Positions 19,386 through 20,020 of a stretch of 20,020 bases of DNA are shown one piece after another; the first letter of the stretch is position 1, and every line of letters begins with the position of its first letter. Made by a program: the position numbers and the translations under genes. The notes beneath the pieces are model-generated. The model saw only the letters and a program-made list of their open reading frames with translations. It did no database searches and was not told where the DNA came from. The DNA comes from Magicicada cassinii (Eukaryota; Arthropoda; Insecta; Hemiptera; Cicadidae): positions 1 to 20,020 of the forward strand of contig JAOXNS010677514.1 in the NCBI GenBank assembly GCA_028571305.1, read 5' to 3'.

Positions 19386-19735
19386 ATTCAAATATTTTTA
19401 ATTCTTCTCGGAGACCTATGATCTTTTTTGTCCATTTCATTTAGCCTTCTACCAGTTTAAAAATGTATTTAACTCGTTCGCAGTCTGGCTTTATCCCTTT
19501 TATTCACCCACATTCTCTACCGTGTCTTCATTATGGAACAGACATTACCTTATAAACTTTAATATTGTCTCTTTCTTAATTTGATTTTGTAGAGATATCG
19601 TTATGCTTCATTTATGCATTGAATTTCCCTAGTTTTTCTCCGTGATCAAACTACACTCGAAGTATTTAACTTTACTAACTAGGTCAGAACTTTTATCATC
19701 AATTGTAGTAACTTAAGACCTTGATCTAAAATTTC
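19386..19735 (-). mobile_element. LINE C-terminal part joined ahead of the endonuclease start
   Basis: Reading on the minus strand from about 19730, decayed pieces appear in the order expected for the RT C-terminus. These are SKVKYFECSLI ('v..FkYLGc.I'), KKETILKF and KVMSVP ('r.dT.LKFYKVmaVP'), KRDKARLRTS ('krDk.rLqtsEm') and REELKIFELL at about 19415-19386. Directly after REELKIFELL the N-terminal endonuclease segment of the neighbouring fragment begins. The tail end of one copy is thus fused to the beginning of another, or of itself, in the same orientation. Stops and frame changes are frequent. Confidence 0.55.
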
Positions 19736-19754
19736 AGTATATAATATTATGGTG

Positions 19755-20020
19755 TTTATATAATCTAGGACAAGAGACTAACTTGGAAAAAACACATAAT
19801 ATCTTAGAAGATTGAACTTTATCTCAAGGTCAGAAAGATCTACTGGCTGATAGGCAGAAAATTGCGGTTAAGTCTCATCAACAAACTTGTAATATATAAA
19901 GCAGTTCTTAAACCGGTATGGACTTATGGTATTCAACTTTGGAGTACTGCTAGTACAAGTAATATTGAGATTATCCAGCGCTTTCAGTCCAAAACTTTAA
20001 GATCAATAGTCGACGCTCCA
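19755..20020 (+). mobile_element. Jockey-clade LINE, RT C-terminal region, partial
   Basis: LTWKKHI at 19778-19798 is followed by one in-frame TAG at 19805-19807. An open frame then runs to the window edge with YWLIGRK, INKLVIYKAVLKPVWTYGIQ, LWSTASTSNIEIIQRFQSK and RSIVDAP. This is the highly typical segment of insect Jockey elements between the polymerase core and the C-terminus ('LtWkkHi...YkaiLKPiWtYGIqLWGtAs.SNIeilQrfQsK.LR.ivdAPWyv'). The element continues past the right edge, and its start is missing on the left. The frame is better preserved than in any other LINE piece here, suggesting a younger insertion. Confidence 0.88.

Noticed and set aside
1-20020. A new defence, metabolic or other multi-gene system
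   Set aside because: No intact gene longer than about 130 codons exists. All recognisable coding remains are from LINEs or one DNA transposon, so nothing supports such a system here.

Overview
This window looks like intergenic DNA from a large, AT-rich arthropod genome, probably an insect. I find no convincing host gene, rRNA, tRNA or CRISPR array. Almost everything that can be identified is transposable-element debris. Bacterial features are absent, and no open frame is longer than about 130 codons. The insect assignment rests on the types of LINE protein remains (an RTE/'F52C9.6-like' family and a Jockey element), a PIF/Harbinger-type DNA transposon and many microsatellites. A closer placement is not possible by eye.

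Layout, left to right. Positions 1-1140 hold AT-rich DNA with a small inverted repeat. Positions 1185-1510 hold a decayed LINE C-terminus (+). Positions 1510-3350 hold unassigned DNA. A compound (ATT)n(GTT)n microsatellite lies at 3374-3437 and another decayed LINE 3' end (+) at 3640-3930. Positions 3960-7200 are unassigned apart from (GAA)n, (CA)n and several short perfect inverted repeats, including a very GC-rich palindrome at 5400-5449. Positions 7208-8015 are a minus-strand LINE 3' half, 8100-8390 is another plus-strand LINE scrap, and 9930-10982 is a longer plus-strand LINE that still shows reverse-transcriptase motifs.

Between the last two sits the best-defined element: a 629-bp PIF/Harbinger-type transposon at 9199-9827. 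It has 18-bp terminal inverted repeats, a TTA target duplication and a remnant of the transposase N-terminus. It appears to have inserted into an older, unclassified repeat, whose other copies lie near 11213-11275 and 16288-16480.

Positions 11410-11815 are an internally duplicated AT-rich repeat ending in a GATA/GACA tract. Positions 12658-12694 are a perfect hairpin. Positions 12700-13190 are GC-richer and unassigned. Positions 13325-13765 (+) and 15785-16085 (-) are more LINE 3' parts. Positions 18080-18640 are a CpG-rich unassigned island. Positions 18815-19735 are a rearranged minus-strand LINE in which C-terminal, endonuclease and reverse-transcriptase parts occur in permuted order. Positions 19755-20020 are the C-terminal reverse-transcriptase part of a Jockey LINE that runs off the right edge.

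There is no operon or pathway to describe. What the window does show is layering of mobile elements: many 5'-truncated LINE ends of related type on both strands, with a later DNA-transposon insertion. All alignments were made by eye, so boundaries of decayed copies are uncertain by tens of bases.
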